Assembly: GCA_934149005.1 (NCBI GenBank)
Contig: CAKPDN010000001.1
Span: 248,001 to 312,000, forward strand
Reading direction: 5' to 3'
DNA length: 64,000 nucleotides
Source of the DNA: an uncultured Clostridia bacterium
GTDB lineage: Bacteria; Bacillota; Clostridia; TANB77; CAG-508
Every line of letters starts with the position of its first letter. Within the stretch, counting starts at the first letter, position 1. The translations under genes were made by a program, and so were the position numbers. The notes under the pieces are model-generated. The model did not search any database, was not told the origin of the DNA, and saw only the letters and a list, made by a program, of their open reading frames with translations. This document shows positions 9,127 through 19,498 of the stretch, piece by piece.

Positions 9127-9796
9127 AACCACCTTTTTTATCATCTCTTATAATGTCGCCTTTTTCTATGTGTATTACTCTTTTTTTCATTTTATCTACT
9201 ATATCTTTTGCGTGTGTTGCTACAACTACAGTTGTTCCTCTCATATTTATTTCATTTAATAGATGCATTATTTCCCAAGCTGTGTCTGGATCAAGATTTC
9301 CTGTTGGTTCATCTGCTATTAGCATTGATGGATTATTAACTAACGCTCTTGCTAAAGCTACTCTTTGTTGCTCTCCTCCTGATAGTTCATTTGGATACAT
9401 TTTTGCTTTGCCACTTAATCCAACTAATGATAATACCATTGGCACTTGTCTTCTTATATGTTTTGGTGTTGCTCTTACTATATACATTGCATATGCTACA
9501 TTGTCATATACGGTTTTGTCTGGTAATAATCTGAAGTCTTGGAATACTACTCCCATACTTCTTCTTAAGTATGGCACTCTACTTTGTTTTAAATATGTTG
9601 TGTCTTTTCCGTTTATTATAATATGTCCAGATGTTGGTTCTTCTTCTTTTAGTATTAGTTTTATTAGTGTTGATTTTCCACTTCCTGATGTTCCTACTAG
9701 AAATGCAAATTCTCCTTTATCTATTACAAAGTTTGCATTTTTCACTGCTTTTGTTCCTGTATCATATGTTTTTGATACATTTCTAAATTCTATCAT
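9110..9796 (-). CDS. ftsE: Cell division ATP-binding protein FtsE
   Basis: ATPase of FtsEX. The 228-residue ABC domain shows Walker A GTSGSGKST (about residues 35-43), Q-loop VFQDFRLLP, signature LSGGEQQR, Walker B LIADEPTGNLD and switch His in VATHAKDI. First gene of a minus-strand run (ftsE, ftsX, two M23 hydrolases, ctp, pgsA, greA) with its own consensus promoter at 9830-9858. Confidence 0.97.
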   Translation of the reverse strand: MIEFRNVSKTYDTGTKAVKNANFVIDKGEFAFLVGTSGSGKSTLIKLILKEEEPTSGHIIINGKDTTYLKQSRVPYLRRSMGVVFQDFRLLPDKTVYDNVAYAMYIVRATPKHIRRQVPMVLSLVGLSGKAKMYPNELSGGEQQRVALARALVNNPSMLIADEPTGNLDPDTAWEIMHLLNEINMRGTTVVVATHAKDIVDKMKKRVIHIEKGDIIRDDKKGGYDSEI

Positions 9797-9829
9797 TTTT
9801 ATCTACCTCTTAACTTTTTATTCTTCTAA

Positions 9830-9858
9830 ATCATACCAATAATCGCTATTTTTTGCAA
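9830..9858 (-). promoter_or_regulatory. Sigma-A-type promoter of ftsE
   Basis: On the minus strand TTGCAA (-35, 9853-9858), a 17-bp spacer and TATGAT (-10, 9830-9835) match the consensus and lie 34 bp before the ftsE start codon. Confidence 0.7.
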
Positions 9859-9899
9859 TACTTTTCGCGAAAAATTAACTAGAAATTTTTGGATTTTTG

Positions 9900-10001
9900 T
9901 TATACTTAATCGTTTTTGTGAAACGATTAATGTGTCTGTGTTTCTTGGGTGGATAGAGGCTTGTGCCAAAAAAGACATTAAGTTATTCATTACTTAATAT
10001 C
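9900..10001. other. Intergenic segment with hairpins; possible small RNA or terminator region
   Basis: Between the CT-tract prepilin and the ftsE promoter (9859-10092) there is no ORF. It holds a hairpin TTAATCGTTT / AAACGATTAA near 9907-9932, a locally GC-richer stretch around 9930-9966, and a stem GACATTAAGT (9974-9983) with ACTTAATATC (9992-10001). The last stem has T runs on both strands, so it can terminate the minus-strand prepilin transcript. No known RNA family was recognised. Confidence 0.35.
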
Positions 10002-10092
10002 TTTTGTAATCTTTTGTTTAATTTTGTATCAAATGTGTTATTTTAATATATATTTATATAAAATTTTCATACAGTTTTGAACTTTTTTATAT

Positions 10093-11084
<992 letters not shown>

Positions 11085-11112
11085 TTTTATTTTCCTCCTT
11101 CTTTACTCCTTA

Positions 11113-12048
11113 TTAAAAAGACTTCATAAATAATTTTTCAATGTCTTCATTAATAATTCCAAAATATTTCATTAACTCTTCGGCCTTACCTGATTTTCCA
11201 AAAGTATCATTTACGCCTAGCCTTATTAATTTTGTTGGATATTCATCTGTTAAAACTTCAGAAATAGCAGAACCTAATCCTCCAATAATATTATGATCTT
11301 CTATTGAAACTAATTTTTTAGTCTCCTTTGCGGATTTTATAATCATTTCTTTATCAATTGGCTTAATTGTATGAATGTCAATAACTCTAACATTTATCCC
11401 TTTTTCTTTCAAATTTTCTTGTGCTTTTAATGCTTCTGCAACAGTTACTCCTGTTGCAAAAATTGTGCCATCTGTGCCTTCTCCAATTTGAATTGCTTTA
11501 CCTATTTCAAATTTTTGATTTTCATCATATATAATAGGTGTTGCAAGTCTTGATAATCTTAAATATACTGGCCCCTTTATTTTACTAATTTCTTTAACTG
11601 CCCATTTAGTTTGAATATCATCACTTGTAGAAATAACTGTCATATTAGGTAAAGTTCTCATTAATGAAATATCTTCAATCATTTGATGTGTTGCTCCATC
11701 TTCTCCTACTGTGATTCCTGCATGTGTAGCACATATTTTTACATTTAGTTTTGGATAACATACACTATTTCTAATTTGGTCATATGCTCTTCCTGCAGCA
11801 AATACAGCAAATGTGCTTGCATATGGAGTTTTTCCACATGTTGATATACCTGCTGCTGTTGTTATCATATTTTGTTCGGCAATTCCCATATCAAAAAATC
11901 TATCTGGAAATTCTTTTGCAAATAATTCTGTTTTTGTAGCTCCTGCTAAATCAGCGTCAAAAACAATTATATTTTCATCTTCTTTTCCTAATTCCACTAG
12001 AGCTTCTCCATAACTTTGTCTAGTGGCTTTTTTATTAGTACTATCCAT
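11113..12048 (-). CDS. Transketolase, C-terminal subunit (orphan half)
   Basis: 311-residue pyrimidine-binding and C-terminal part of a split transketolase, which with an N-terminal ThDP/Mg subunit moves two-carbon units between sugar phosphates. Seen: FDADLAGATKT at the start, DMGIAEQNM (the conserved Glu contacting the thiamine pyrimidine), STFAVFAAGRAYDQIRNSVC and the C-terminal Rossmann-like domain with IGGLGSAI. The N-terminal partner is usually the adjacent upstream gene, but here upstream is a ROK kinase and no N-half occurs in the window. It may be encoded elsewhere. DXS is unlikely because this is a half-length protein with transketolase-type spacing. Confidence 0.88.
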   Translation of the reverse strand: MDSTNKKATRQSYGEALVELGKEDENIIVFDADLAGATKTELFAKEFPDRFFDMGIAEQNMITTAAGISTCGKTPYASTFAVFAAGRAYDQIRNSVCYPKLNVKICATHAGITVGEDGATHQMIEDISLMRTLPNMTVISTSDDIQTKWAVKEISKIKGPVYLRLSRLATPIIYDENQKFEIGKAIQIGEGTDGTIFATGVTVAEALKAQENLKEKGINVRVIDIHTIKPIDKEMIIKSAKETKKLVSIEDHNIIGGLGSAISEVLTDEYPTKLIRLGVNDTFGKSGKAEELMKYFGIINEDIEKLFMKSF

Positions 12049-12095
12049 AACTTTATATTCCTTTCATTTTATTTTGTTCATTATTATTTATAAAT

Positions 12096-12983
12096 TTAGC
12101 AACTTCCTATTATTCCTGCATCATTTCCTAGTCCGGCTGGTAATATTACTAAATTGTTTCTATAATTAAATAAATATTTTTTATCTTGTATATTTCTTTT
12201 TAATTTATCTAGTAATACATCTGAGAAATATACAAAACTGCCACCTATTCCAATAGCTTCAGGCTCAAATATATTTACTAAATTTGATATTCCTATACTT
12301 AAATATTCTATAAAATCCTCTATTACTTTATTAATTTTTTCATCATCAGGATTTTTTCTAATCATATCCAATAATTCTTGTCCTCTTGTTTTTTCATCTA
12401 ATCCTAACACATTTCTTAAGTTTGTTTTTAAAGCTTTCATGGATGCATATTTTTCAAAACATCCATTTTTTCCACAATTGCATTTTATTCCATCTTTTTG
12501 AACTATCATATGTCCAAATTCACAACCAGGCAAGTTTCCTGCATCTAAAAGTTCTCCATTTATGACTACAGCTCCACCTATTCCAGTTCCTAATGTTAAA
12601 AATAAGCTTCTTTTATAATCTTTTAAAACTCCTATTTTACTTTCTGCAATTGCTGCACATTTAGCGTCATTTCTTATTTTTATAGGTAAATTAATTTTTT
12701 TCTTTAATCTTTCTACAATATCATAATTTTCTGTACCTAAATTTACAGATTTTATTATCTTGTTCTCACTTATTGTACCAGGTATAGCTATACCCATTTC
12801 AGTAATTTTATATTTATTTAATAACCCTTCTGTATTTTCAAATATATAGCTTTCTATAAAATTTTTTATGTCTTTTTTATCTTTTGACATTATTCTTTTT
12901 TCAATTCTTTCGACGATAAAATTTTTATTATCTATAACACCTATTGTAATATGACTTCCGCCTAAATCAATTCCAATTTTCAT
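12096..12983 (-). CDS. ROK-family sugar kinase (glucokinase-like)
   Basis: ATP-dependent sugar kinase or ROK protein of 295 residues, most likely glucokinase. Motifs: DLGGSHITIGVID at the N-terminus, GIAIPG, LGTGIGGAVVINGE (substrate and ATP loop), GHMIV with the catalytic region, and the ROK zinc site CNCGKNGCFEKYAS. There is no N-terminal DNA-binding helix-turn-helix, so it is a kinase rather than a repressor. It sits between pilC and the transketolase half with short gaps. Sugar specificity cannot be read from sequence. Confidence 0.88.
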   Translation of the reverse strand: MKIGIDLGGSHITIGVIDNKNFIVERIEKRIMSKDKKDIKNFIESYIFENTEGLLNKYKITEMGIAIPGTISENKIIKSVNLGTENYDIVERLKKKINLPIKIRNDAKCAAIAESKIGVLKDYKRSLFLTLGTGIGGAVVINGELLDAGNLPGCEFGHMIVQKDGIKCNCGKNGCFEKYASMKALKTNLRNVLGLDEKTRGQELLDMIRKNPDDEKINKVIEDFIEYLSIGISNLVNIFEPEAIGIGGSFVYFSDVLLDKLKRNIQDKKYLFNYRNNLVILPAGLGNDAGIIGSC

Positions 12984-13058
12984 ATTTTTCTCCTAAAATA
13001 GAGATTTGTGAACATGCCTCAAATTCCTATTGTTTATTTTTTATCTTCTATTCATATT

Positions 13059-14399
13059 TTATACTCCTGCTGCTGAGAATAAGAATCCTCCCATGTAAGT
13101 TGTAATACATGGTGCAAGTACTACTAATACGAAGAATATTAATACAACACCAACAATTGCATATGTAACTTCTGGTAAAACTTTAACAATTTTTCCCATA
13201 ATATTGTCAATATCCATTTCCATATATTCAACTAATTTGGCCATCATTTCCGACAAATCTGTTTGCATACCAATTTTTAACATCTCTGTTATCATTGATT
13301 TTGCTAATCCTGACCTTTCAAATGGTTCAATCCATGATTCACCTATAAGTATGTTATTTAAAGATGTTTCTATAATTGATAACATTACATAATTTTCTAC
13401 AACATTTTTACTTACTTCAATTGCTTCTTGTATTCTCATTCCATTTTCTAAGTTTAAAAGCATTGCTTTTAAAAATCTTGAAAAATCTAATGCAAATATC
13501 AACTGCCCGAATATTGGCATTTTGTATTTAAAATAATGAAAATTGTATTTACCTTTTGGTGTATTAATATAAAATATTATACCTGCTGTTGCTGCTATTA
13601 TTAATACTGTTGGTATATACCAAAACTTCATAATATTGTTTAATACGCCTTGAAACCATAATGTCATTGGTGGTAATTTGTCTGTTGAACCCATTTCATC
13701 ATATACTTTTTGAATTGCTGGTATTGCTACTAATGTACCAACAACAAGCATTACTAATAATAAAACAAATTGTGTTAAATTTGGTATTAAGATTCCTCTA
13801 ATTTTTTTATTAAGTTTTGTAGAAGAGTCTAAATATTTTACTGCTTGTTCTAATGAGTTTGTAAGTGATCCTGATAATTCTCCTACTTTAATCATATTTA
13901 TGTATATAAATGGAAAGACATCAGAGTAATATTCCATTGTTGTATACATATTTTCACCAGCTTCAACACCTGCTAGAATATCCTCTAAAATTCCCTTAAA
14001 TGTAACATTTTCTGTACTTTCCATTATAGTTTTTAATGCATGTATATTGTTAAAGTTTGCCTTTTTTAATAAATAGAAGTTTTGTGTAAATATAACTAGG
14101 TCTCTACTTGTAACTTTTTCTGTTTTAGATAAATACATGTTTATTTTTTCTTTTACTGTTGATGTTTTTTTCGTATTTATCTGTGTTGTATTTACATTTT
14201 TCATTATTTCTTCTAAATCTTTTACATTTTTCTTTTTTGATTTTTTCTTTCTTGAAGAATATGCAACTTGTTCTATTGTAATTGGCATTAAATTATTTTC
14301 TTTTAATGCTCTAAGTAAATTTTGCTTACTAGAAGCTTCTACTCTGTTTCTTACACTTATCCCAGAACTAGTTACAGCTCGATAAATATATGTAGGCAC
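13059..14399 (-). CDS. pilC: Type IV pilus inner-membrane platform protein PilC
   Basis: Platform protein that links the pilin subunits to the PilB/PilT motors. 446 residues with the two GspF domains (about 120-240 and 320-440), each with cytoplasmic helices and conserved membrane segments, for example TQFVLLLVMLVVGTLVAIPAI and VLPEVTYAIVGVVLIFFVLVV. The N-terminus MPTYIYRAVTSSGI is typical, followed by a Lys/Ser-rich insert. Cotranscribed with pilB and pilT (40-bp gaps). Confidence 0.94.
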   Translation of the reverse strand: MPTYIYRAVTSSGISVRNRVEASSKQNLLRALKENNLMPITIEQVAYSSRKKKSKKKNVKDLEEIMKNVNTTQINTKKTSTVKEKINMYLSKTEKVTSRDLVIFTQNFYLLKKANFNNIHALKTIMESTENVTFKGILEDILAGVEAGENMYTTMEYYSDVFPFIYINMIKVGELSGSLTNSLEQAVKYLDSSTKLNKKIRGILIPNLTQFVLLLVMLVVGTLVAIPAIQKVYDEMGSTDKLPPMTLWFQGVLNNIMKFWYIPTVLIIAATAGIIFYINTPKGKYNFHYFKYKMPIFGQLIFALDFSRFLKAMLLNLENGMRIQEAIEVSKNVVENYVMLSIIETSLNNILIGESWIEPFERSGLAKSMITEMLKIGMQTDLSEMMAKLVEYMEMDIDNIMGKIVKVLPEVTYAIVGVVLIFFVLVVLAPCITTYMGGFLFSAAGV

Positions 14400-14438
14400 T
14401 AGAATATCCTCCTTTCTTTATACATTAAACTTTTGAAC

Positions 14439-15542
14439 TTATTGTCTATTGCTATCTTTTCTTATCTTCATTTGCATTATTGTTCTATTTAATATTTCTA
14501 TATTTTTTTCTTCTATTTGTGCTTTGGCTTGCTCTAATGTTATTTTATCATTTACAAACAGTGAAGCTATTGAATTTATTAAACCAATACTACCTTTATC
14601 TGAACTTTGAATAGCATCTTCAATTTCTGATACACTAATTTTTTCTTTTCTTATAATACCAGCAACGATATTGTCTACAACCATTACTTCTGGTACTAAA
14701 ACTAATTTTCCGTCTCTTCCTTTTAATAATCTTTGTGATACAACTAATTTTAATAAAGATGATAATAAGTATTTTATACTTGCTTGATCTCTTACTTCAT
14801 AGAAGTTTATCATTCTGTCTATTGTTTCGGCACAAGATTTTGTGTGTAATGTTCCAACAACTAAATGCCCAGATTCAGCCATTTCAATTGCAGCTTCCAT
14901 TGTTACTTTATCTCTAATCTCTCCAATTACTAATATATCGCAATCTTCCCTTAATGAGTTTTTAACACCATCACTAAATGTCAAAGAATCTCTACCTCTT
15001 CCAACTTCTTTTTGTACTATTAATGATTTTTTAGAATGATGTCTATATTCTACTGGATTTTCAAGTGTTAAGATTTTTTTATTTTGTGTTTCATTAATTT
15101 CATTTATTAAAGCATTTAATGTTGTACTTTTACCAGAGTTTGTTTTTCCTGTTACTAATATTAGTCCTTGTGGTTGAAAGGTCATTCTTCTTATAATATC
15201 TGGTAGTCCTAATGATTCATATGGTGGTAGTGTATTCTTTATAAGTCTTAGTGTACATAGTGGTACATCATCTGATAATGATATATTTACTCTTAAACGA
15301 ATTCCTTTATATTCATATGAAGTATCTAATTTTCTTGTTGTATTAAATACTTCATCTTTATCAATATTTCCTCTAACTAAATAATCATACATTTCGCTCA
15401 TATCATCTGGTGTTAAAACATCCATTTCTTCTATTGGCAATAGTTCTCTTGCAATTCTAAGCATTGGTTTATTTCCTGCAATTAAATGCACATCTGATGC
15501 ATCTCTTTCTATAGCTTCATCTAAAATCTTGTCCATATTCAT
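14439..15542 (-). CDS. pilT: Type IV pilus retraction ATPase PilT
   Basis: Hexameric motor driving pilus retraction. 367 residues. The short N-terminal PAS-like domain starts with ASDVHLIAGNKPMLR; the ATPase core has Walker A GKTNSGKSTTL (about 130-140), Asp box glutamates (TLENPVEYRH), Walker B LREDCDILVIGEIRD and His box VVGTLHTKSCAETIDRMI. The AIRNLIREGK retraction signature is replaced by sequence around EIEDAIQSSDKGSIGLINS, a modest departure. GGGG lies before the ATG. Confidence 0.93.
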   Translation of the reverse strand: MNMDKILDEAIERDASDVHLIAGNKPMLRIARELLPIEEMDVLTPDDMSEMYDYLVRGNIDKDEVFNTTRKLDTSYEYKGIRLRVNISLSDDVPLCTLRLIKNTLPPYESLGLPDIIRRMTFQPQGLILVTGKTNSGKSTTLNALINEINETQNKKILTLENPVEYRHHSKKSLIVQKEVGRGRDSLTFSDGVKNSLREDCDILVIGEIRDKVTMEAAIEMAESGHLVVGTLHTKSCAETIDRMINFYEVRDQASIKYLLSSLLKLVVSQRLLKGRDGKLVLVPEVMVVDNIVAGIIRKEKISVSEIEDAIQSSDKGSIGLINSIASLFVNDKITLEQAKAQIEEKNIEILNRTIMQMKIRKDSNRQ

Positions 15543-15608
15543 GACAAATTTCCCCTTTCTTTTGTTATAATTTTGTCTTTTAAAATAAATTTACTATGTC
15601 TTTTTGTT

Positions 15609-17246
15609 TTAATATATAATAAGTTGTTTATTTAATTCTTCTAATGTTGTATAACCTTTTAAAACTTTATTTATTCCATCAACAATTAATGGTCTATAGC
15701 TTTGCTCTAAGGCTTTATTTCTTATTTCTATTGTAGACGCTCCTTTTACAATAAGTTCCTTAATTTCATCTGAAATGTCTAATATTTCAAAAACACCAAT
15801 TCTGTCATAATATCCAATATTATTACATTTTTTGCATCCAACGGCATCATATGTTTTTAATTTACTAAAATCAACTTTTTCCCCATACTTTTCTAGTATT
15901 TTAGATATTATATTTTTCTCTTCTTCTGTAAAGTCTCTTTCTTTTTTACAATTTGGACATATTTTTCTTACAAGCCTTTGTGAAACGGCTGTTGCTAAAG
16001 TACTTGCTATATCATAATCTGATACACCCATTTTTCTCATTCTGTTTATTACTTCTATTGAATCTATTGTATGTATTGTTGATAGAACATAATGTCCTGT
16101 TTGTCCTGCTTGAATAGCTATCTCTGCTGTTTCCTGATCACGGATTTCTCCAAGTAATATCATATCAGGATCTTGTCTTAGAACTGTTCTTAATGCTCCT
16201 GAAAATGTGGTTTTATTTCCTATTTCTATTTGGTTTAATCCATTAATTCTAATTTCTACTGGGTCTTCTATTGTAGTTATATTTATTTCTGGTGAATTTA
16301 AATAATCAATTATACTATATAATGTTGTTGTTTTACCTGCACCTGTTGGGGCCGCAATTATTGTTATGCTATTCTTTTTGTTAAAGCTTCTCTTTAAATC
16401 TTCTTCTGTTCCAGGATATCCAAGATCAAATATGTTTTTAATATCTTCATTTTTCTTTAATAATCTTAAAACGAATTTTTCTCCACATATATTTGGTTGT
16501 GATGAAACACGTATATTGTAATCATCATATAATGTAATTCTACCATCTTGTGCTTCTTGCTTTTCTTGATGCATGTTTGCTATCGCTTTTAGTCTTCCTA
16601 TTACTTGTTGTTGTTTTTCTTTTGATATTCTAGCAACAGTAAATAATTCACCATCGATTCTATATCTTATTCTTACTTCATTTGTTAATGGTTCTATATG
16701 GATGTCACTGGCTCTTTTTTCCATTCCTGTTCTTATTATACTATCTACTAACTCGATTATAGTTCCAGATGATGTTGTTTGAGCTATGTCCCCTGAACTT
16801 TCTCCTTCTAAATTAGCTAAAATTTTTTCTATATCTTTTTCAAAAGTAACATATTGTTCCATAATAAGCCCTTTATTTAGTAATAGCATCTTTACAGAAT
16901 CCACTTTTCCTCCTATTGATTTATCAGAAAAACATACTTTTATTTTTCCTCCATTAATTTCAAAAGGTAAGCACTTATTTTTTTTACATATCTCTAAAGA
17001 AAGATAATCTGTTGGTTTTATTTTTAGGGAACCTGATGTAAGTAAAATGCCTTTCTCTCCTACAATATCTCCTATTGATTGTATTAATTTTTCTGAATCG
17101 CAAACATTTAAAATATGTAATATATCTCCTAATTTAATACTTGGATGGTCTCTTTGATACTCTAAAGCCCTATTAATATCAGATTCTGTTACTATACCTC
17201 TTTTTACTAATTCTACACCTATTGGCAATCTTCTTCTCATTTCCAT
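15609..17246 (-). CDS. pilB: Type IV pilus extension ATPase PilB
   Basis: Motor that powers pilin polymerisation. 545 residues: an N-terminal MshEN-like domain (about 1-45, LPIGVELVKRGIVTESDIN and RALEYQ) that in relatives binds c-di-GMP, then the GspE core with ASDIHIEP, Walker A PTGAGKTTTLYS (about 300), Walker B DPDMILLGEIRD, STIHTIDS, and a four-Cys zinc module (CPNC about 445 and CKKC about 480). Regulation by c-di-GMP is inferred from the N-terminus. Confidence 0.95.
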   Translation of the reverse strand: MEMRRRLPIGVELVKRGIVTESDINRALEYQRDHPSIKLGDILHILNVCDSEKLIQSIGDIVGEKGILLTSGSLKIKPTDYLSLEICKKNKCLPFEINGGKIKVCFSDKSIGGKVDSVKMLLLNKGLIMEQYVTFEKDIEKILANLEGESSGDIAQTTSSGTIIELVDSIIRTGMEKRASDIHIEPLTNEVRIRYRIDGELFTVARISKEKQQQVIGRLKAIANMHQEKQEAQDGRITLYDDYNIRVSSQPNICGEKFVLRLLKKNEDIKNIFDLGYPGTEEDLKRSFNKKNSITIIAAPTGAGKTTTLYSIIDYLNSPEINITTIEDPVEIRINGLNQIEIGNKTTFSGALRTVLRQDPDMILLGEIRDQETAEIAIQAGQTGHYVLSTIHTIDSIEVINRMRKMGVSDYDIASTLATAVSQRLVRKICPNCKKERDFTEEEKNIISKILEKYGEKVDFSKLKTYDAVGCKKCNNIGYYDRIGVFEILDISDEIKELIVKGASTIEIRNKALEQSYRPLIVDGINKVLKGYTTLEELNKQLIIY

Positions 17247-17348
17247 AATAAACGTTTCCTTTCTTTTGTTACTGCTTTTATTATACTATAAATTAGATAT
17301 TTTTTGTTATTTTTTTTAAAATTACTATTATTTACTATTTTTTAATTT

Positions 17349-17798
17349 TTATAAATTATATATAATTGCATTATCTCCTGTCATATCAATACTTTTTGTC
17401 TTAAAATTGACTTTTATAGAATATTTGGAATCTGTAAATGAATATGAAAAATCGCAATCATTAATGTTTTCACAAATTTTAATTTTATTTTTATAAATAG
17501 CATTATTTTCACTTTTAAAAGTATATTGATTTCCGCTTGAAAAAATAATGTAACTTGTTTTGTTGTCATTTTTTGTTAAAGTTTTGCAATCAATAATAGT
17601 ATTATTTTCAGTATTAATTTCATTAGTAAATATACTAGAAAATTTGGTATATTGAGTTGATGAATCATCATTTATACTTTCAATATTTACATTTTTATAA
17701 AAAAATGATGTTAATGTGGCAATTGTTCCGACAACAATTGCCATTCCAATAAGATAAATAATTAAAGATGTTAATGTTATACCTTTGTCATTTTTCAT
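17349..17798 (-). CDS. Prepilin-like protein (minor pilin)
   Basis: 149-residue protein with the prepilin leader MKNDKG and a hydrophobic helix ITLTSLIIYLIGMAIVVG, processed by the nearby PilD. I start at the ATG at 17798, preceded by GGGAAG, not the GTG at 17816. The soluble domain is rich in Asn, Ser, Thr and Lys with two Cys pairs (DCKT, CENINDC). Position +5 is Ser rather than Glu. It resembles PilW/GspJ-type minor pilins by position, between pilB and another pseudopilin. Role in tip assembly is inferred. Confidence 0.8.
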   Translation of the reverse strand: MKNDKGITLTSLIIYLIGMAIVVGTIATLTSFFYKNVNIESINDDSSTQYTKFSSIFTNEINTENNTIIDCKTLTKNDNKTSYIIFSSGNQYTFKSENNAIYKNKIKICENINDCDFSYSFTDSKYSIKVNFKTKSIDMTGDNAIIYNL

Positions 17799-17829
17799 GA
17801 GTTTACTTCCCTTCACAGCATTTTGTTTA

Positions 17830-18267
17830 TTATTTATTATGAGCTACTTGTGTTGTAAGACTTATACTCTTGTTTTTGTTTCCTAATTTATATGAAATTT
17901 CTATTGTTATTTCTTTTACTAAATTTTCTTTTTTTGTATTATCATTTTGTATTAATACATAATCTTTTATTTTAGTTTTCTTATTATATCCTGTAAATTT
18001 TCCGTTGCTATCAAAGATGTCTTTTTCTTCAATTATGTCTTCTTCTTCAATTCCCTTGTTTTGATAATTGTCTATATACCCTTGAGCTTTTATTTTTTCA
18101 ATTTCTTGAATTGCATATGATGTAGCTATTGTTTTTCTTTCCGTATCTTTGTAATTTAAATTTATATTTATTATTAGATTTCCTATCATAGCTATAAAAA
18201 TTGTTATTACTATAATAGAAATTGCTATATCTACCCCAGCTATACCTTTTTCTTCTTTTATATACAT
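17830..18267 (-). CDS. Prepilin-like protein (minor pilin, GspI/PilV-like position)
   Basis: 145 residues with a KEEKG cleavage site, then IAGVDIAISIIVITIFIAMIG; Asp stands at +5 of the mature form in place of the usual Glu. The helix is followed by a short domain (TSYAIQEIEKIKAQGY, then beta-rich sequence) like GspI/PilV minor pilins. The stop lies 32 bp before the next minor pilin gene. Assignment to T4P assembly rests on the N-terminus and context. Confidence 0.8.
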   Translation of the reverse strand: MYIKEEKGIAGVDIAISIIVITIFIAMIGNLIININLNYKDTERKTIATSYAIQEIEKIKAQGYIDNYQNKGIEEEDIIEEKDIFDSNGKFTGYNKKTKIKDYVLIQNDNTKKENLVKEITIEISYKLGNKNKSISLTTQVAHNK

Positions 18268-18278
18268 TTTCTCCCTCT

Positions 18279-19076
18279 CTATACTAATCTTAAAAATGTT
18301 AAAACTATAACAAAATTAATTATGTTAAATATAGATAAATAATATCCTATTTTTATTTTTGAATTGTATTGTTCTGTATTTTTTAAATTATGTAATTTCT
18401 TAATAAATAAGTATATTGAAATTGCAAGTAAAGTTGTAATAATTGTATTAATTACTACACATTCTCCTGTAAATATTGTCATTATTAAAATAACCATTAA
18501 AATTGAATTTGTGTAATTGTTTTTTTTACGTTTCTTTAGAGTAATAAAATCTATTATTGATAATAATGTAAATAATACTAAATATATAACATATCTATAT
18601 ATACTAGTTTTTTCTATTATGTATAGATATATTATATACATAATTGAAATTATAATTCCATACATTAATACTGGTTTATTTATTATTCTACTTTCTTTGT
18701 CAATACCTGCCATTAGTATAATAAATGTAAAATATAGAATAAAAAATATATATTCTATAATTGTAATTATTTCTAAATTATAGATATTTAAATTCATTAA
18801 ATATGCAATCATTACAAAAAATAGTCCTGATAGTGCTTCTAATATTAAATATCTTGGTCTTATTTTTTGTTTACAATACCTACATTTTCCTCCTAAAAAT
18901 ATATAACTAAATACAGGTATTAAATCTAAAATATTTAATTTATGATTACAATTTGGGCAGTATGAATGTTTATGTGTTATGTCTTCACCTTTTGGTATTC
19001 TGTATACAGCTAATGTATAAAAGCTTCCAAATGTTATTCCTATTATAAAAATTATTATGTAAAAAAATATATTCAT
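18279..19076 (-). CDS. pilD: Prepilin peptidase PilD (second GxGD aspartate not seen)
   Basis: Membrane aspartic peptidase that cleaves prepilin leaders and usually N-methylates the new terminus. 265 residues, with the N-terminal GSFYTLAVYRIPKGED and four-Cys zinc methylase module (CPNC about 38, CRYC about 64), KIRPRY, and MAGIDKESRIINKP giving the first catalytic Asp. Where the second site GxGD(V/I)K is expected I see FTGECVVINT, with no clear Asp. It may be a divergent but active enzyme of this lineage. It sits among its pilin substrates. Confidence 0.9.
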   Translation of the reverse strand: MNIFFYIIIFIIGITFGSFYTLAVYRIPKGEDITHKHSYCPNCNHKLNILDLIPVFSYIFLGGKCRYCKQKIRPRYLILEALSGLFFVMIAYLMNLNIYNLEIITIIEYIFFILYFTFIILMAGIDKESRIINKPVLMYGIIISIMYIIYLYIIEKTSIYRYVIYLVLFTLLSIIDFITLKKRKKNNYTNSILMVILIMTIFTGECVVINTIITTLLAISIYLFIKKLHNLKNTEQYNSKIKIGYYLSIFNIINFVIVLTFLRLV

Positions 19077-19195
19077 TATTTTTTCCTAGTTGCTACTAAT
19101 GGTTAAATTATTTATTATAAGCAACATTTCCTTTATTATTTTTATTAAAAGGCATATACATTAAGCTATGCATATGCCAATTCTTGGGATATCTA

Positions 19196-19414
19196 TTACA
19201 TATCATTTGTTATATAATTGTTCATCCATTTTTCATAATCATCAAGTCTGTTTTCTTCTAGGTTTTGTGCGTTTTTAGATGCACCTTCTGCTTGTCTAGC
19301 TTTACCAAATAATCCACTTCCACTTAAAGAAGCTATTGATATACCCGCTAATATTAATAGGATGATTATTGTGATAACTAATGCAACTAATGTAATACCT
19401 TTTTGTGATTTCAT
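19196..19414 (-). CDS. Small prepilin, candidate major pilin
   Basis: 72-residue prepilin with a six-residue leader MKSQKG and helix ITLVALVITIIILLILAGISIASL, then a charged helix ending NYITNDM. The short length, the place between the PilP-like gene and pilD, and a leader without extras make it a candidate major pilin; in Gram-positive T4P the major pilin can be this small. Ala, not Glu, is at +5, as in the other pilins here. A helical IR-like stretch and a poly-C before the start (cccccc near 19425) are the only upstream features. Confidence 0.78.
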   Translation of the reverse strand: MKSQKGITLVALVITIIILLILAGISIASLSGSGLFGKARQAEGASKNAQNLEENRLDDYEKWMNNYITNDM

Positions 19415-19498
19415 TGTAGTTTTCCCCCCCTTTGTCTTTTGATATAATATATATATACTATATTTATAAAAATAAATATAATGTTAATAACTTTAATA

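Noticed and set aside
9900..10001. A riboswitch or 6S RNA
   Set aside because: Only hairpins and a GC-richer patch are visible; no known consensus could be matched by eye, so it is left as a generic hairpin region.
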